Assembly: GCA_025529335.1 (NCBI GenBank)
Contig: JAMYHX010000639.1
Coordinates: forward strand, 1 to 19,996
Length of the DNA: 19,996 nt
Direction of reading: 5' to 3'
DNA from: Rhizopus sp. PT2906
Lineage: Eukaryota; Mucoromycota; Mucoromycetes; Mucorales; Rhizopodaceae
Each line of letters starts with the position of its first letter. Within the stretch, counting starts at the first letter, position 1. Of the stretch, positions 1 through 8,935 are shown piece by piece. The position numbers and the translations under genes are program-made. The notes beneath the pieces are model-generated. The model was not told the origin of the DNA. It made no database searches and was given only the letters and a program-made list of their open reading frames with translations.

Positions 1-298
1 AATCATTCAATAAATCACATACGATTTGAATCACAACCTTTTCTTTTATTTTTATCTTTTATTTACTTCTGAATAACCAATCAAGTGGATTCAGGAACCT
101 TTTTTTTCTATCTTCTTTATTATTCTTTTACTTTGTACAACTCAGTCTGATCAACTTTACACGATCTGATGGTCACACATCGAACCTGTATTATAACTTT
201 ACCTTTTAAACACTTTCGCTACGAACCTCAAAACTTACAAAGGTTACGAATACACAAACTTCTACTATATTATCTTTTAATACACACAAACACAAAGC
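1..298. other. AT-rich intergenic stretch, no gene seen
   Basis: Low-complexity AT-rich DNA with T runs and no convincing open frame, tRNA fold or splice-bounded exon. The window starts here, so part of a neighbouring UTR or promoter could be included. Nothing further can be supported. Confidence 0.6.
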
Positions 299-379
299 CT
301 ACAGAATTACAATATTATCAAAAAATAGAGTCCTAAAAGTACTGACCTGTCTTTTTGATGATATAAAGCAATGGTCACT
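299..379 (-). repeat. Short inverted copy of the coding-like repeat at 883-942
   Basis: Positions 311-370, read on the minus strand, match 883-942 on the plus strand at 52 of 60 bases by hand alignment. In one frame the two copies read CFISSKRQVSTFRTLFFDN and CFILSRRQVNTFRTLLFDN. Four of the eight differences are silent in that frame. The opposite frame is also conserved (RVLKVLTCLFDDIKQ against RVLKVLTCLLDNIKQ), so the true coding strand is uncertain. In the first frame this copy is closed by stops on both sides and can only be a fragment. The family is not recognised. It could be the debris of a repeat or of a multicopy gene. Confidence 0.6.
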
Positions 380-624
380 CTATTGTAACTTACGTTTAAT
401 TATCTAAGCTATCAATTCAATTTCTTAACGAAAATATAATATAAAACATCTAAACAAAACGTTGACTTCTAGATAAACTGGTCATTATGTCAGTTAATTT
501 TGTCACTCTTTTAAAAGAGTAAATTTAAAGAAGTATATGTATTTAAAAAGATCAGAGATAAATACAAAATTCTCAATTTATTTATTAAAATTTAATAAAT
601 CTCTCCAATACTAATGATACGTCC

Positions 625-969
625 TTGCTTACTCTTGTGTACAAGTTTCAATTACCTATATTATCTTCTAAATTTATTCTTTATTTTAGAAAAAATACCT
701 TGAAGCTCTCGTACTTCACTGCATATATTTACATACTTACGAAATATACCATCTGCTTCGGCCTGCAAACATTACTTGCAGTTCTTCAAGGAATTGATGT
801 AACTAATAAAGAAATACTTGCAGGCCCTTCATCGCTTAAAGATGCATTGAGCGATAGTAGCGTTATAAAGTATTTTGATAACTGTTTTATATTATCAAGA
901 AGACAGGTCAATACTTTTAGGACTCTTTTATTCGATAATATAAAGCCCTCGTTAAAAGGGTATTTATAG
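625..969 (+). pseudogene. Unrecognised open frame carrying the longer repeat copy; probable gene-family or transposon remnant
   Basis: An open frame of about 114 codons with no ATG at its first codon ends in a TAA after a peptide that reads like real protein (residues NCFILSRRQVNTFRTLLFDN, then a basic tail ending in LKGYL). Positions 883-942 recur in inverted form at 311-370. A 73-codon ATG-started frame (1007 down to 786) lies antisense and is also conserved in the second copy, so the coding strand cannot be settled. The first half is AT-rich and reads like noncoding DNA translated by chance. No domain is recognised. It is most likely the 3' end of a decayed repeated gene. A small lineage-specific gene is the alternative. 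Confidence 0.4.
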
Positions 970-3716
970 TCAATGATTTGAAAATCTACTGCATAACTTG
1001 TATCCACATGCTTGATGAATTTACTTGTGGTTGATTATGATTCTAATTGTTCTGTCTTCTAGATGTGCAATTAAGCCAATTGCTTTTTTTCCTTATAGAT
1101 ATTAAAAAGTATAAATACCATTGGTTTATTCACTGTAATAAAATGCCACCATAGTTCAGTCTCACTAACTTATTGGTTATTCTATTGTTATTCGTTTTTG
1201 CTTTTACTTACGTATTTAACAAAACAGATACATTTATCCTGTGCATTCATTTTTCGTATTCTTTCTAAGCCAAAATCCATGAAAAACTGTAGCATGCATG
1301 GTGTTGTTCAATACTTAAAAATAATATCTAGAGTTGAATCTGTTGTAACTATAATATCGATTATAATTTAATCAAATCTGGTCAACTCGCTTTAAATACC
1401 TCAGCTTCTTGATATATAATTATGGATTGCGCTATCATCTCTTTTCTCTTAACTTTATTCCAAATAAATATATACACAGTCTCATCGTACTTTTACTTTG
1501 TCGGATTACACATTTTACTCAAATACAATAAGGACTGTTGATAAAATAAAATTTGTTAATATAACTATTAGGATGAGCGAGCTTTATAGGCCTTAATATC
1601 AAACAAAAAGCTCAAATAAAAACATATTTGAAGAAGCCAATATTGAATGTAGTCAAAAAAATAAGGTAGAAATGCATTAAAATGAATTTATGATAAATTT
1701 TCAACTTACCATTGTCAATAGCAACAAGAATGGCCTGGAATAGCTTATTAATCTATCTAAAGCAATTTTTCAATGTTCAAATGCTTTTTTTTGAGTATAA
1801 AGCTTCCACAAAAGTCTCTTTGACGTGTAATCAGGATAATAGCAGCTTTTTAAGTATGCATTTTTCTTTGCTTCATAAATTTCGCTCCTCAGAGAGAAAA
1901 ACTTTAATTCTATTAAATATATTCTCATCTTCTTTACTTTTCGGCGTGTTTCTTATTTTTTTTATTTGTATTTAATTAATCGTATTTATTACATTCATGT
2001 TCTGTTATTTGTCTTCTCCAGCATGCTATCCTTTAGCATATTTCTGTAATTTTATTTTGAAAAGCATATAGAGACGTATTCAAAAGAATATTTCGAGTTA
2101 TAACACTTGCTTGAACTAACGTTTTATTATGTCTCCATTTCGTTATTTTCTGTAAATTATATATTTTGGAGCTGTTTTAAGTGGTAAAATAAGGTATAAA
2201 ATATGCATTTCATTCTTACGTTACAATAAATCGTGCTGCATTTAAGCATTACCTCACTTTATACATTTAGAGGAAGCTTAACACAATGAGCAAAAAGAAT
2301 AAGAAATGTGGAAATCAAGTGTTTACCTCAAAAGTTAAGTACAGCAAGTAGCTTGTCATTTCCTTTTTAAAAAAGAATTCTATTTTGATATTTTATGTAA
2401 CTTCAAACCAGTATACCTCAGATAGAAATTAAAATGATTTTGAAGAATGTTATGTTAATAAATACGTATTTATTAAAAAGTGAAGTTAAAGGAGCTCAAT
2501 ACAAATCATGCCTTTGTTACTTGAGTGTTGCTGTGCTATCATCAAGCAGCTATTTTTACTCTACACTTAAATTTATAAAATACTCTTCATGCACTAGCAA
2601 ATAGAACGCTCTCTTTTTATGCCTTACGCTCCTAGAATATTTCCTTCATAATTTTGATATAAATATTTCGAAAGGTGTAAAAGAAGTAATTGCTATATCT
2701 CAAATTATTATATACTATCAATGCTAATAACAGATACAGTGTCAAATATATGTACACTCAAGCTGAAATGGGTCTTAAAGAGTATAGCGATACAGCCCAT
2801 GATAAAAGGGTGTTTTATTCACATTACAAAAGTAACTTCATATTTTAATAAAACAAACAATAACAAAGGCTTATACTCAACAGAAAAAAACTTTTCCTTG
2901 GACGCTTTCTTCAATTTTCGTTGCTTTATATAAATTGCAATAAATGTGTAAGTATGCTTTGTATCCAAAAATTGTATAATTTACTATATGTTATAGAAAA
3001 GACTGACGATAGCTGTAGCGTATTGCATTTTACTAAAAAGCTATGGTAAAAAATTAAATAGCTTTAATATCCATATTTTATAAATATAAATCATCAGATT
3101 ATGATATATGGTTAAATTAATAATGCGCAAGAGGAATTTAAGAGATAATAAAGAGTAAGCATCATTTTCAAAAAAGCTAAGGCTTACTCTTCCAAGAGTG
3201 CATGCTGTAAGCTTTAAAAATGCATGTCCCTTATTGAGAAACCAGATATTCATCTGGGATAATATAAGGTGATGTGCGCCTAAGAATGTAGGGGGAAGAA
3301 AGGCAAGTATTGATCAATAAAGGAACGTGTCATATTACCCTATAAATATATCATCTTATCATATGAAGTTGATTTTATAAAACACTACATGCCCAACCCT
3401 CATCGGGGATGATAATGTAAATTTATTAACTGAATGGAAAATAGTAGGTGATTCAGGCTTCTAGTGTTTTTGTAAAGCTAATAGTACAATTCTTGTAATG
3501 AAAGAATGATGTTTTTATCAAAATGCGTTAACTCAGTTATTTATATCTTTTCAAATCGGTAGTGTGACAAGCTGTCGTTTGAGATAACAATAGAGCTGAA
3601 ATTAAACTGCATTGCTCGGCGATACTTGATACATTACTAAACGAAACAATGATTAAAGCATGTAATTCTCCTGTTTGCTTATAAAATAATGCTGTAATAT
3701 TCTCTCAGAATAATCC
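970..3716. other. Gene-poor AT-rich region, nothing identifiable
   Basis: About 2.7 kb with only scattered short open frames (for example 1712-1975 +, 2721-2933 + and 3041-3253 -). Their translations are rich in Phe, Leu, Ile, Ser and Lys and show no motif or conserved pattern, as expected from chance in AT-rich DNA. No tRNA, rRNA, long terminal repeat or tandem array was recognised. In a window otherwise packed with genes this is an unusually empty stretch. It borders a transposon-derived gene, so it may be old repeat debris. Confidence 0.55.
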
Positions 3717-4140
3717 ATGATAAAGAAATTGTATACCTGTATTTCTTCTTTTATTACCAACTTATACCACACAATGGTTCACCAAGCCCAGGTCGCACTT
3801 GACAGCGTATTTCTCTCTCTCCAGCAAAACTTCATCTGTGCCAATTTATTTATTTTAATCACCAGTACACTAGAAAAGCTGCAAAAATCTGATCATGAAG
3901 TTGTCCTTGGTGCCAAGATCAAGCAACTTAAAGATAGATTTAAATCTCTGCTGACGAGAGATGAACGCAAAAGTACGTGCCACGATATGAAATGCTTGAA
4001 AGAGGAACGAAATCAACATCGTATAGAGATAATCAATTGTCGCAGTTTTGTATCAAGCTTAAAACAGGACTTATATTGCAAAAGAATGGCTGTTCGATTT
4101 GATAAGGAGATTCAGGAACAAACAAAAAGAAGTGGACAAG

Positions 4141-4149
4141 AAAAAAAAA
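4141..4149 (+). other. A9 run at first frame change of the Fanzor-like gene
   Basis: Nine A residues where the N-terminal frame (ending QEKKR then stop) must give way to the RuvC-I frame (continuing DDLIKINF). Removing one A would join them. The run could be a decayed site, a base-calling error or a polymerase slippage site. Confidence 0.7.
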
Positions 4150-4659
4150 GATGATCTGATCAAAATCAACTTCCAAACAACTGGCGTCTTCAGTGCTACA
4201 GATTGTCTGACTGACAGCGCGAACGATTTGACTTTCTCTGGTACTGATAATGGATTAGTAAACTTGTCGACAAACATGTATTTCATTTCTCAACGGTTCC
4301 AATTCCATATTCAGCTATGCAATCGTTATCACGTCTTGCAAGAACCTAACGTTGATATAAAAGATAAAGAAACAGCTTTCTTGAACTTTCCACAGTCAAA
4401 AACCATCAATGCGAATGAAATTGATATAAATTATATGCACAGGAAGAATAGAAAACATCTAGAGCGGTTAATGAAAAAGACATTTCAGGAAGAAGTTTCT
4501 ACTTTAGAAGCCAAGTTGGAGAAAGCATCCTTCTCAGCTAGTAACAATGTTGAGGAATTTCAGCAGAATTATCGTGGTAATGGGGATTGCTTGAAAAAGT
4601 TGAGAAGTTTTTATAACAGTTCAAACGGAACCAACAGATTACGAAGCCTCGAGATCCAG

Positions 4660-4668
4660 AAAAAAAAA
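4660..4668 (+). other. A9 run at second frame change of the Fanzor-like gene
   Basis: A second run of exactly nine A residues. The RuvC-I frame (ending QKKKVLG then stop) must shift to the zinc-ribbon frame (continuing YLDKITAEERKFL). Again one A too many explains the break, with the same direction and size as the first run. Confidence 0.7.
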
Positions 4669-5280
4669 GTACTTGGATAAGATAACAGCAGAAGAGCGAA
4701 AGTTCTTGACCAAAGCTAACGCTGGTGCTGATAAAAAGCAGATGCTTATGTTCATTGGGGATCGTGGCACTGGTGTCGGATCACGTATCAAAGGGTTTCG
4801 CAGATACGGAAGTAGGTGGAAGGAGCAGCTGCATGGTACACATGTCAATGTGTGCATAACGAATGAACATATGACACCGCAAACATGTATATATTGCTAC
4901 CAGAAGCTTTGCCATCCAAAGGCTATGTTGACAAAGAAGAATAAACAAGTGTCACAAGAAATCAAGGGCGCCTTAATGTGCGTGAATCCAAAATGTGTGA
5001 CTATGAAGTCTAGGAGATCAACCAAGTCTCGAAATGCGCTGTTTTCGCTGGCAATCAGTTTATCTGGTTTGACTCAGTGTTTAATAGGCTCTCCTCTTCT
5101 ACCATTCGCCCAACCTCAAATCAGTCAATTCAACACTGATACAGTCAACAAACTTTCATGGTCTTTTGCTCCTGCAAGAGATCACTTGACGAGCATGGTG
5201 TGCTCATACGATAGTAAGATTCATTTTTGAGCTTCATTCGATATTCTAATTTGGTCTTTTTTATAGGTCGTTCCTTGTGA

Positions 5281-5413
5281 AGGGTAATAGCATTTCAAAT
5301 TTGTAATAATTATGTGACTTACACTTTTATTCCTGCACATTTAGGCTTTTCGTATTATTTGAAGTCTCTCTCTCTTTTTTTTTTCTTTATTTTTTTCTTT
5401 TTCACTTATAATA
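5281..5413 (+). promoter_or_regulatory. Short intergenic promoter / pyrimidine-rich leader of the TFIIF beta gene
   Basis: Only 133 bp separate the Fanzor-like stop from the TFIIF beta start. A C/T-rich tract (about 5366-5402) sits directly before the ATG, as is common in fungal leaders. No TATA box is evident. The region could also carry the 3' end of the nuclease transcript, where a TnpB-type guide RNA would be expected. No RNA structure could be established by eye. Confidence 0.45.
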
Positions 5414-6521
5414 ATGTCTGATCATGAAGATGTTGATGCACTTTTTGAAGATGATCCTGGACCATTAGAAGAAGTCATTGACGAAGATGATGCAGAAGAT
5501 CTCAAATTAGATCAGGCAGAAAACAAAGTTTGGCTCGTCAAAGTAAAGATTAGACAATGAAGAAGAGAATTTGTTAATGTCTTTTATGAACAATAGGTTC
5601 CAAGGTTTCTTTCCGAGATGTGGAAGAAGATTGATCAAGAAAATGTGAGATTAGGAAGTGTTCGTATATATAAAGACAGGTAAAGTGCACACAGCCCGAG
5701 TATTTTCAGAATATAAACAAACCCTCTTACCATATTTTATGCTAGTGCACAGCAAGGAAAATCAAGTGTGAGTTTTACAAGACATATCATTCGCTTATAT
5801 ATCTCATATCATTTTCTTAGGTATCTCTTGTCTTGCCAGATAACGAAACAACAGCGACTATTCCAAAAGAGTACAGCATCAATTTCATATCAACAGATGT
5901 GCAAAACAAGTTTGTATTTTCACAATCAGACCACGGCAAGGCAATCAGTGGCACAGTGTATCATGAAGGAGTAGCTGTACCTACAGAGACGAATGCATAT
6001 AGAAACATTATGAGAAAGAGAGTGATGGAAGCAGGCACGCCACAGAGAACGACACAGGTTCTTGGACAAAACAATCAACCGATTTTTGTACCAGGAGCAA
6101 GCAGTACAGTCCCAACAAGCGATTTCTCAGACTTTGTTGTAAGTTTCTCTGATGGCCATTATTTCATTTGCTAACCTACACCATGTAGCAATCCAAAAAA
6201 CCAAGACTCGACAAAGAAAAAGCAACCCGTATGCCCAGAAACGAACTTATGGATTTGTTATTTGCGGCATTTGACAGATACCCCTACTGGTCATTTAAGG
6301 GTATTTTGGAAGAAACAAAGCAACCCAGCCAATATTTGAAGGAAATACTCAATGAAATTTGTATCTTAAACAAGAGAGGGCCTTATGCTGGTAATTACCA
6401 ATTGAAACCAGAATTCAAGCAGAGGCTTTCCGTAGCTGAAAAACAGAATGCGGTAGAGAAATCACCAGAAGAGGCTACATCAAGTGAAGATGAAGAATTC
6501 ATGGAGGATGTGAAATTGTAA
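5414..6521 (+). CDS. Transcription initiation factor IIF subunit beta (RAP30/Tfg2)
   Basis: Model: join(5414..5542, 5597..5679, 5746..5767, 5821..6138, 6189..6521), 294 aa, introns of 50-66 nt, all GT-AG with frame kept. TFIIF beta pairs with the alpha subunit, binds RNA polymerase II and helps deliver it to promoters in the nucleus. The protein opens with an acidic stretch and then the family signature VWLVK-VPRFLSEMW (residues about 39-53), which is split by intron 1. A beta-rich dimerisation domain follows (SLVLPDNE, YSINFISTDVQNKFVFSQ). A basic linker (KKPRLDKEKATR) leads to the C-terminal winged-helix domain (NELMDLLFAAFDRYPYWSFK, then TKQPSQYLKEILNEICI). The length and domain order are normal for the family. 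The tail is acidic. Exon 3 is only 22 nt long. The gene looks intact. Confidence 0.95.
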
Positions 6522-6557
6522 TGGATTTGAAATGAAAGAAGGATAGTCTTGTTCGAT

Positions 6558-6563
6558 AATAAA
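6558..6563 (+). terminator. AATAAA poly(A) signal of the TFIIF beta gene
   Basis: A canonical AATAAA starts 37 nt after the TFIIF beta stop codon, in the expected place for a short fungal 3' UTR. Confidence 0.55.
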
Positions 6564-6879
6564 GTCTATAATTATTAAAACATAGTCTCTAAAGTAGAAT
6601 GTACTTTTTGTTAAAGGAAACTGTAAAAGGGGTCTTTTTGAATATTGAAAATGTACAGAATGATACCAAAATAAAGAATATCTTTTATCATTTTTTACAT
6701 GTAATAAACATGATGCTTCCCAAACAAACAATATGCATATATTTATATACAAATACAATGTATTTTCATTGGATAAAAGGCTGTACAATCTTTATGCAAC
6801 ATCAAAGCCCTTTTTTTTTTGCTTTTTGTCTTATTTCTCCTTTTTTTTTTTTTGAAAGATAAAAAAATTTAAATTAAAG
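6564..6879. other. Intergenic spacer with T runs before the SigF-like gene
   Basis: This is about 300 bp of AT-rich DNA. T runs at about 6810-6820 and 6838-6853 lie shortly upstream of the next start codon and probably belong to its promoter. No open frame here has coding character. Confidence 0.5.
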
Positions 6880-7708
6880 ATGGATATTTATGACACAATG
6901 GATGCAGAACATAGTTTAATAGATGAAGAAGGGAACAACAATTATGATACAGTGATTAAAAGTTGGTTTACTATAATAAAAAGTGATCTAAGTTAGTTAC
7001 TGACTCCTCTTTCAGAAATCATTGATGATTTATTCTCTTATGATGATGTAAAAAGAAAGCATATACTAGACCATTATTATTTGCCAAATGCTACATTTGT
7101 ATCTCCCATTTTGAAATCATCTGGAGTTCATAATATAAAACAGTAAGGAGAAAAAAAGAAAGAAGGAAGCAATCTAACTTGTTTTTGTAAAAAAAAAGTA
7201 TTTTTCTAGTCTGGAAGATGCTAAACAAGATACCACCTACAATCAACAACATTTGCTTCAACGGAAAGACTTGTGTCATATTTTTAGAACAGACGTTATG
7301 TCCAAGAATGTTTCCATATATCAAAGTACAACTACCAGTAACAGTCATATTAGAGTTTAGAGAGACAGACAAAGATAGTGGATTATTAAAGATTGAAGCA
7401 CATGAAGAACACTGGACAGTGGAAGGTGCATATTGAAATAATGTTCTCTATGGTAATAATAACAACAAACATTAGGCATCATCAGCACAATACCTATTCT
7501 CTCATTTTGGTATGATCGTATTGTTCGGACCATGTTTGGCAAATTACTGACTGCAACGGGTGAAGCTGTTTATACTGCAACTGAAACTGCGAGTTTACTC
7601 GTTCAACGAAGTAAAGAGATTGAAGAAGCAAAAAGAAGGCTGGAATTGGACAAGAAAAGCCAAGACGAACCTTCCATCTTGTTGACACTAAAACATTCTT
7701 GCCCTTAA
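6880..7708 (+). CDS. SigF-like NTF2-like domain protein
   Basis: Model: join(6880..6961, 7016..7142, 7199..7425, 7476..7708), 222 aa. The first donor is uncertain: a donor at 6983 also keeps frame but gives a 33-nt intron, far shorter than any other here. The third exon starts at 7199, after an AAAG acceptor, because the later CTAG acceptor breaks the frame. The reading KKIIDDLFSYDDVKRK, LDHYYLPNATFVSPIL, IFLVWKMLN, PVTVILEF and EAHEEHWTVEG-IISTIPILSFWYDR resembles fungal proteins with a SigF-like NTF2-like fold. They share a helix, an asymmetric 'Y..PNA.F..P' segment, then long beta strands and a W-rich end. The function of this family is not established. The C-terminus is a charged helix (SKEIEEAKRRLELDKK), and no clear membrane anchor is visible. 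The gene converges on DAD1 with 51 bp between the stop codons. Confidence 0.7.
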
Positions 7709-7728
7709 GTACCTAATCTATTTTTTTT

Positions 7729-7741
7729 TTTATTCAATAAA
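7729..7741. terminator. Palindromic two-way poly(A) signal between convergent genes
   Basis: The 13-mer TTTATTCAATAAA contains AATAAA on the plus strand (7736-7741) for the SigF-like gene and AATAAA on the minus strand (7729-7734) for DAD1. Each lies about 26-28 nt beyond its stop codon, so one small element can serve both transcripts. Confidence 0.6.
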
Positions 7742-7759
7742 TACACACAATCTGTTCTT

Positions 7760-8201
7760 TTAACCTAAAAAGTGAATACAGAAACCATGTAAAAGAATGG
7801 AGCAAACAACAAAATCAGCAAAGGCTCTAATATCAAGTTTGGTTTAATAAATGCATAGTATTTTTTTGTTTTCTACCTTTCTGGTGATATCGTCTGAAAT
7901 GTTTCCTTATTGTCAGGATTAGTTTGAATGCGTAAGTTAGCTAATGTATATTCGCGTCAATAACTGTTTGATAAAGAATAATAATGTAAATACCAGCAAG
8001 AACAAAGCTTCCAACAGTTGAGATGAAGCCACCGAGGAAGGCGTTATATGGGAATGTACCAACCATCAGCATATAAATAAATTGAAAAATGCCAGTGAAT
8101 AGTATATAAACAAGGTATATATCAATAAGCTTTAAGCTGTTGGGTGTATCTTTATGATATGCTGTAATAAACTTTTTGGTAGCTGCACTTAATCCTTCCA
8201 T
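7760..8201 (-). CDS. DAD1: Oligosaccharyltransferase subunit DAD1/Ost2
   Basis: Model: complement(join(7760..7826, 7877..7940, 7994..8201)), 112 aa, two introns of 50 and 53 nt. DAD1/Ost2 is a small integral membrane subunit of the oligosaccharyltransferase complex of the endoplasmic reticulum, which transfers the N-glycan to asparagine. The full protein is recognisable: SLKLIDIYLVYILFTGIFQF (first membrane segment), VGTFPYNAFLGGFISTVGSF (second), the lumenal/cytosolic loop NLRIQTNPDNKETFQTISPE and the hallmark ERAFADF, then a last hydrophobic segment ending HFLG. The length equals that of the animal protein within one residue. Intron 2 splits the Arg codon of ERAFADF. A CCAAT box (8280-8284) and a perfect 12-bp palindrome (8335-8346) lie upstream of the start. 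Confidence 0.96.
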
Positions 8202-8279
8202 TTTGTGTGTATATAAAAAAGAAAGAGAGATACAGAGATACCGAAAAGAGCAATCTCATATTCTATAGTTGAAGTTCAG

Positions 8280-8284
8280 CCAAT
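8280..8284. promoter_or_regulatory. CCAAT box upstream of DAD1
   Basis: CCAAT lies 79 bp upstream of the DAD1 start codon, a usual position for binding by the Hap complex. The assignment rests on motif and position only. Confidence 0.35.
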
Positions 8285-8334
8285 GAAATACAGTGGAGTG
8301 AGGCAACCGAGTGTTTTATTAAAAGTTATACACT

Positions 8335-8346
8335 CTTTCCGGAAAG
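8335..8346. promoter_or_regulatory. Perfect 12-bp palindrome CTTTCCGGAAAG upstream of DAD1
   Basis: A perfect dyad with core TTCCGGAA, 134 bp upstream of the DAD1 start. Dyads of this form suit a dimeric DNA-binding protein. No factor can be named from the sequence alone. Confidence 0.35.
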
Positions 8347-8812
8347 TAAATTCGCCTGTGATCGAAAATAAATACACCCGAGAATAAAATTCATGTTGCA
8401 TGAAATGTAAATTCGTCGTCGCCAAGAATATTTTCGTAATATTAACAGGTTGACTGTCTTGGAGTTGAAATTAACTCTTTTGACATGATGTCGTTTTATT
8501 CAAACATATTTTTCTTTGTCGTCTTTTTACGCAAATAATTTTTTTATTTTATGACAACATTTTATAAAATTAATGTCAATAATTAATAAAAATACAGTAC
8601 TTTATGATCATATACCACTATAGACTATGCTATTGAAGCTACAAAGAGAGCATGTTATCAAGATATATGATTCCTAGGTGTATTTTTTCGAAATAGGGTT
8701 GAATCATCATATCATAAAACACAGTAATTATAAGCAATATGATGATCAAGGGGGGTGTATTAGAACAATCCCCTTTTACAAGTCTTTGAATACCATAGAA
8801 AAAAGACTAGTT

Positions 8813-8833
8813 TATATATATATATATATATAT
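8813..8833. repeat. (TA)n microsatellite
   Basis: About ten TA units in the spacer downstream of the coatomer epsilon gene. Confidence 0.85.
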
Positions 8834-8935
8834 TTGAATAATTTGCTGTTTCTTTAATTATAAAAGGAAAAAGCTTTTGTATAGTCTCAGTTTGACACTT
8901 TCAACATAATTTGAATAAGATATTTTATTCAGAAA

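Larger units (their letters stand above)
3717..5280 (+). pseudogene. Fanzor-like (eukaryotic TnpB-type) RuvC nuclease gene, twice frameshifted
   Basis: Three overlapping frames (3717-4154, 4099-4680, 4673-5230) give one continuous protein-like reading of about 500 residues. A lysine-rich helical N-terminus is followed by a RuvC-I motif (GTDNGL, Asp codon 4246-4248), a second helical insertion, then a GDRGTGVGSRIKG block. Next come ITNEHMTPQTC and a zinc ribbon CIYC...CVNPKC (C-x2-C-x27-C-x4-C, first Cys codon 4886). It ends with KSRNALFSLAI. This order matches the TnpB/Fanzor family of RNA-guided RuvC endonucleases. Both frame changes fall at A9 runs (4141-4149, 4660-4668), and one A too many explains each. 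The last RuvC Asp appears to be Asn (AAT at 5033-5035). A spliceosomal-type intron (5214-5266) precedes a short last exon ending at a TGA (5278-5280). An in-frame TAA at 3711-3713 supports the start at 3717, although 3774 is also possible. No flanking inverted repeats were found. The family call is fairly firm, but activity is doubtful. Confidence 0.75.
8202..8935. other. Intergenic region upstream of DAD1 and downstream of coatomer epsilon
   Basis: About 730 bp with no convincing gene. The part nearest DAD1 carries CCAAT (8280-8284) and the palindrome CTTTCCGGAAAG (8335-8346). The part nearest coatomer epsilon holds a (TA)n tract (8813-8833) and an AATAAA on the minus strand (8924-8929) shortly after that gene's stop. 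A G4/C4 hairpin-like sequence (about 8749-8775) is weak. Confidence 0.5.

Noticed and set aside
786..1007. 73-codon ATG-started frame on the minus strand
   Set aside because: It overlaps antisense the 625-969 frame. The inverted repeat copy is conserved in both readings, so it was not listed as a separate gene and was folded into the repeat description.
1712..1975. 87-codon plus-strand frame
   Set aside because: Translation is Phe/Leu/Ser-rich AT noise with no motif, no promoter-like context and no second exon.
3250..5413. Terminal inverted repeats around the Fanzor-like gene
   Set aside because: Both flanks were compared by eye and no matching ends or target-site duplication were found.
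5768..5974. 68-codon frame within the TFIIF beta gene
   Set aside because: It begins at the donor of TFIIF intron 3 and runs out of frame over exon 4. It is a shadow of the real gene.
6480..6862. Antisense and sense small frames after TFIIF beta
   Set aside because: They consist of translated 3' UTR and T-run spacer, and no family pattern is visible.
8749..8775. Hairpin AAGGGG...CCCCTT as possible terminator or tRNA arm
   Set aside because: The stem is short with a 15-base loop. It has no tRNA features (T-loop, anticodon arm), and bacterial-type terminators do not apply here.
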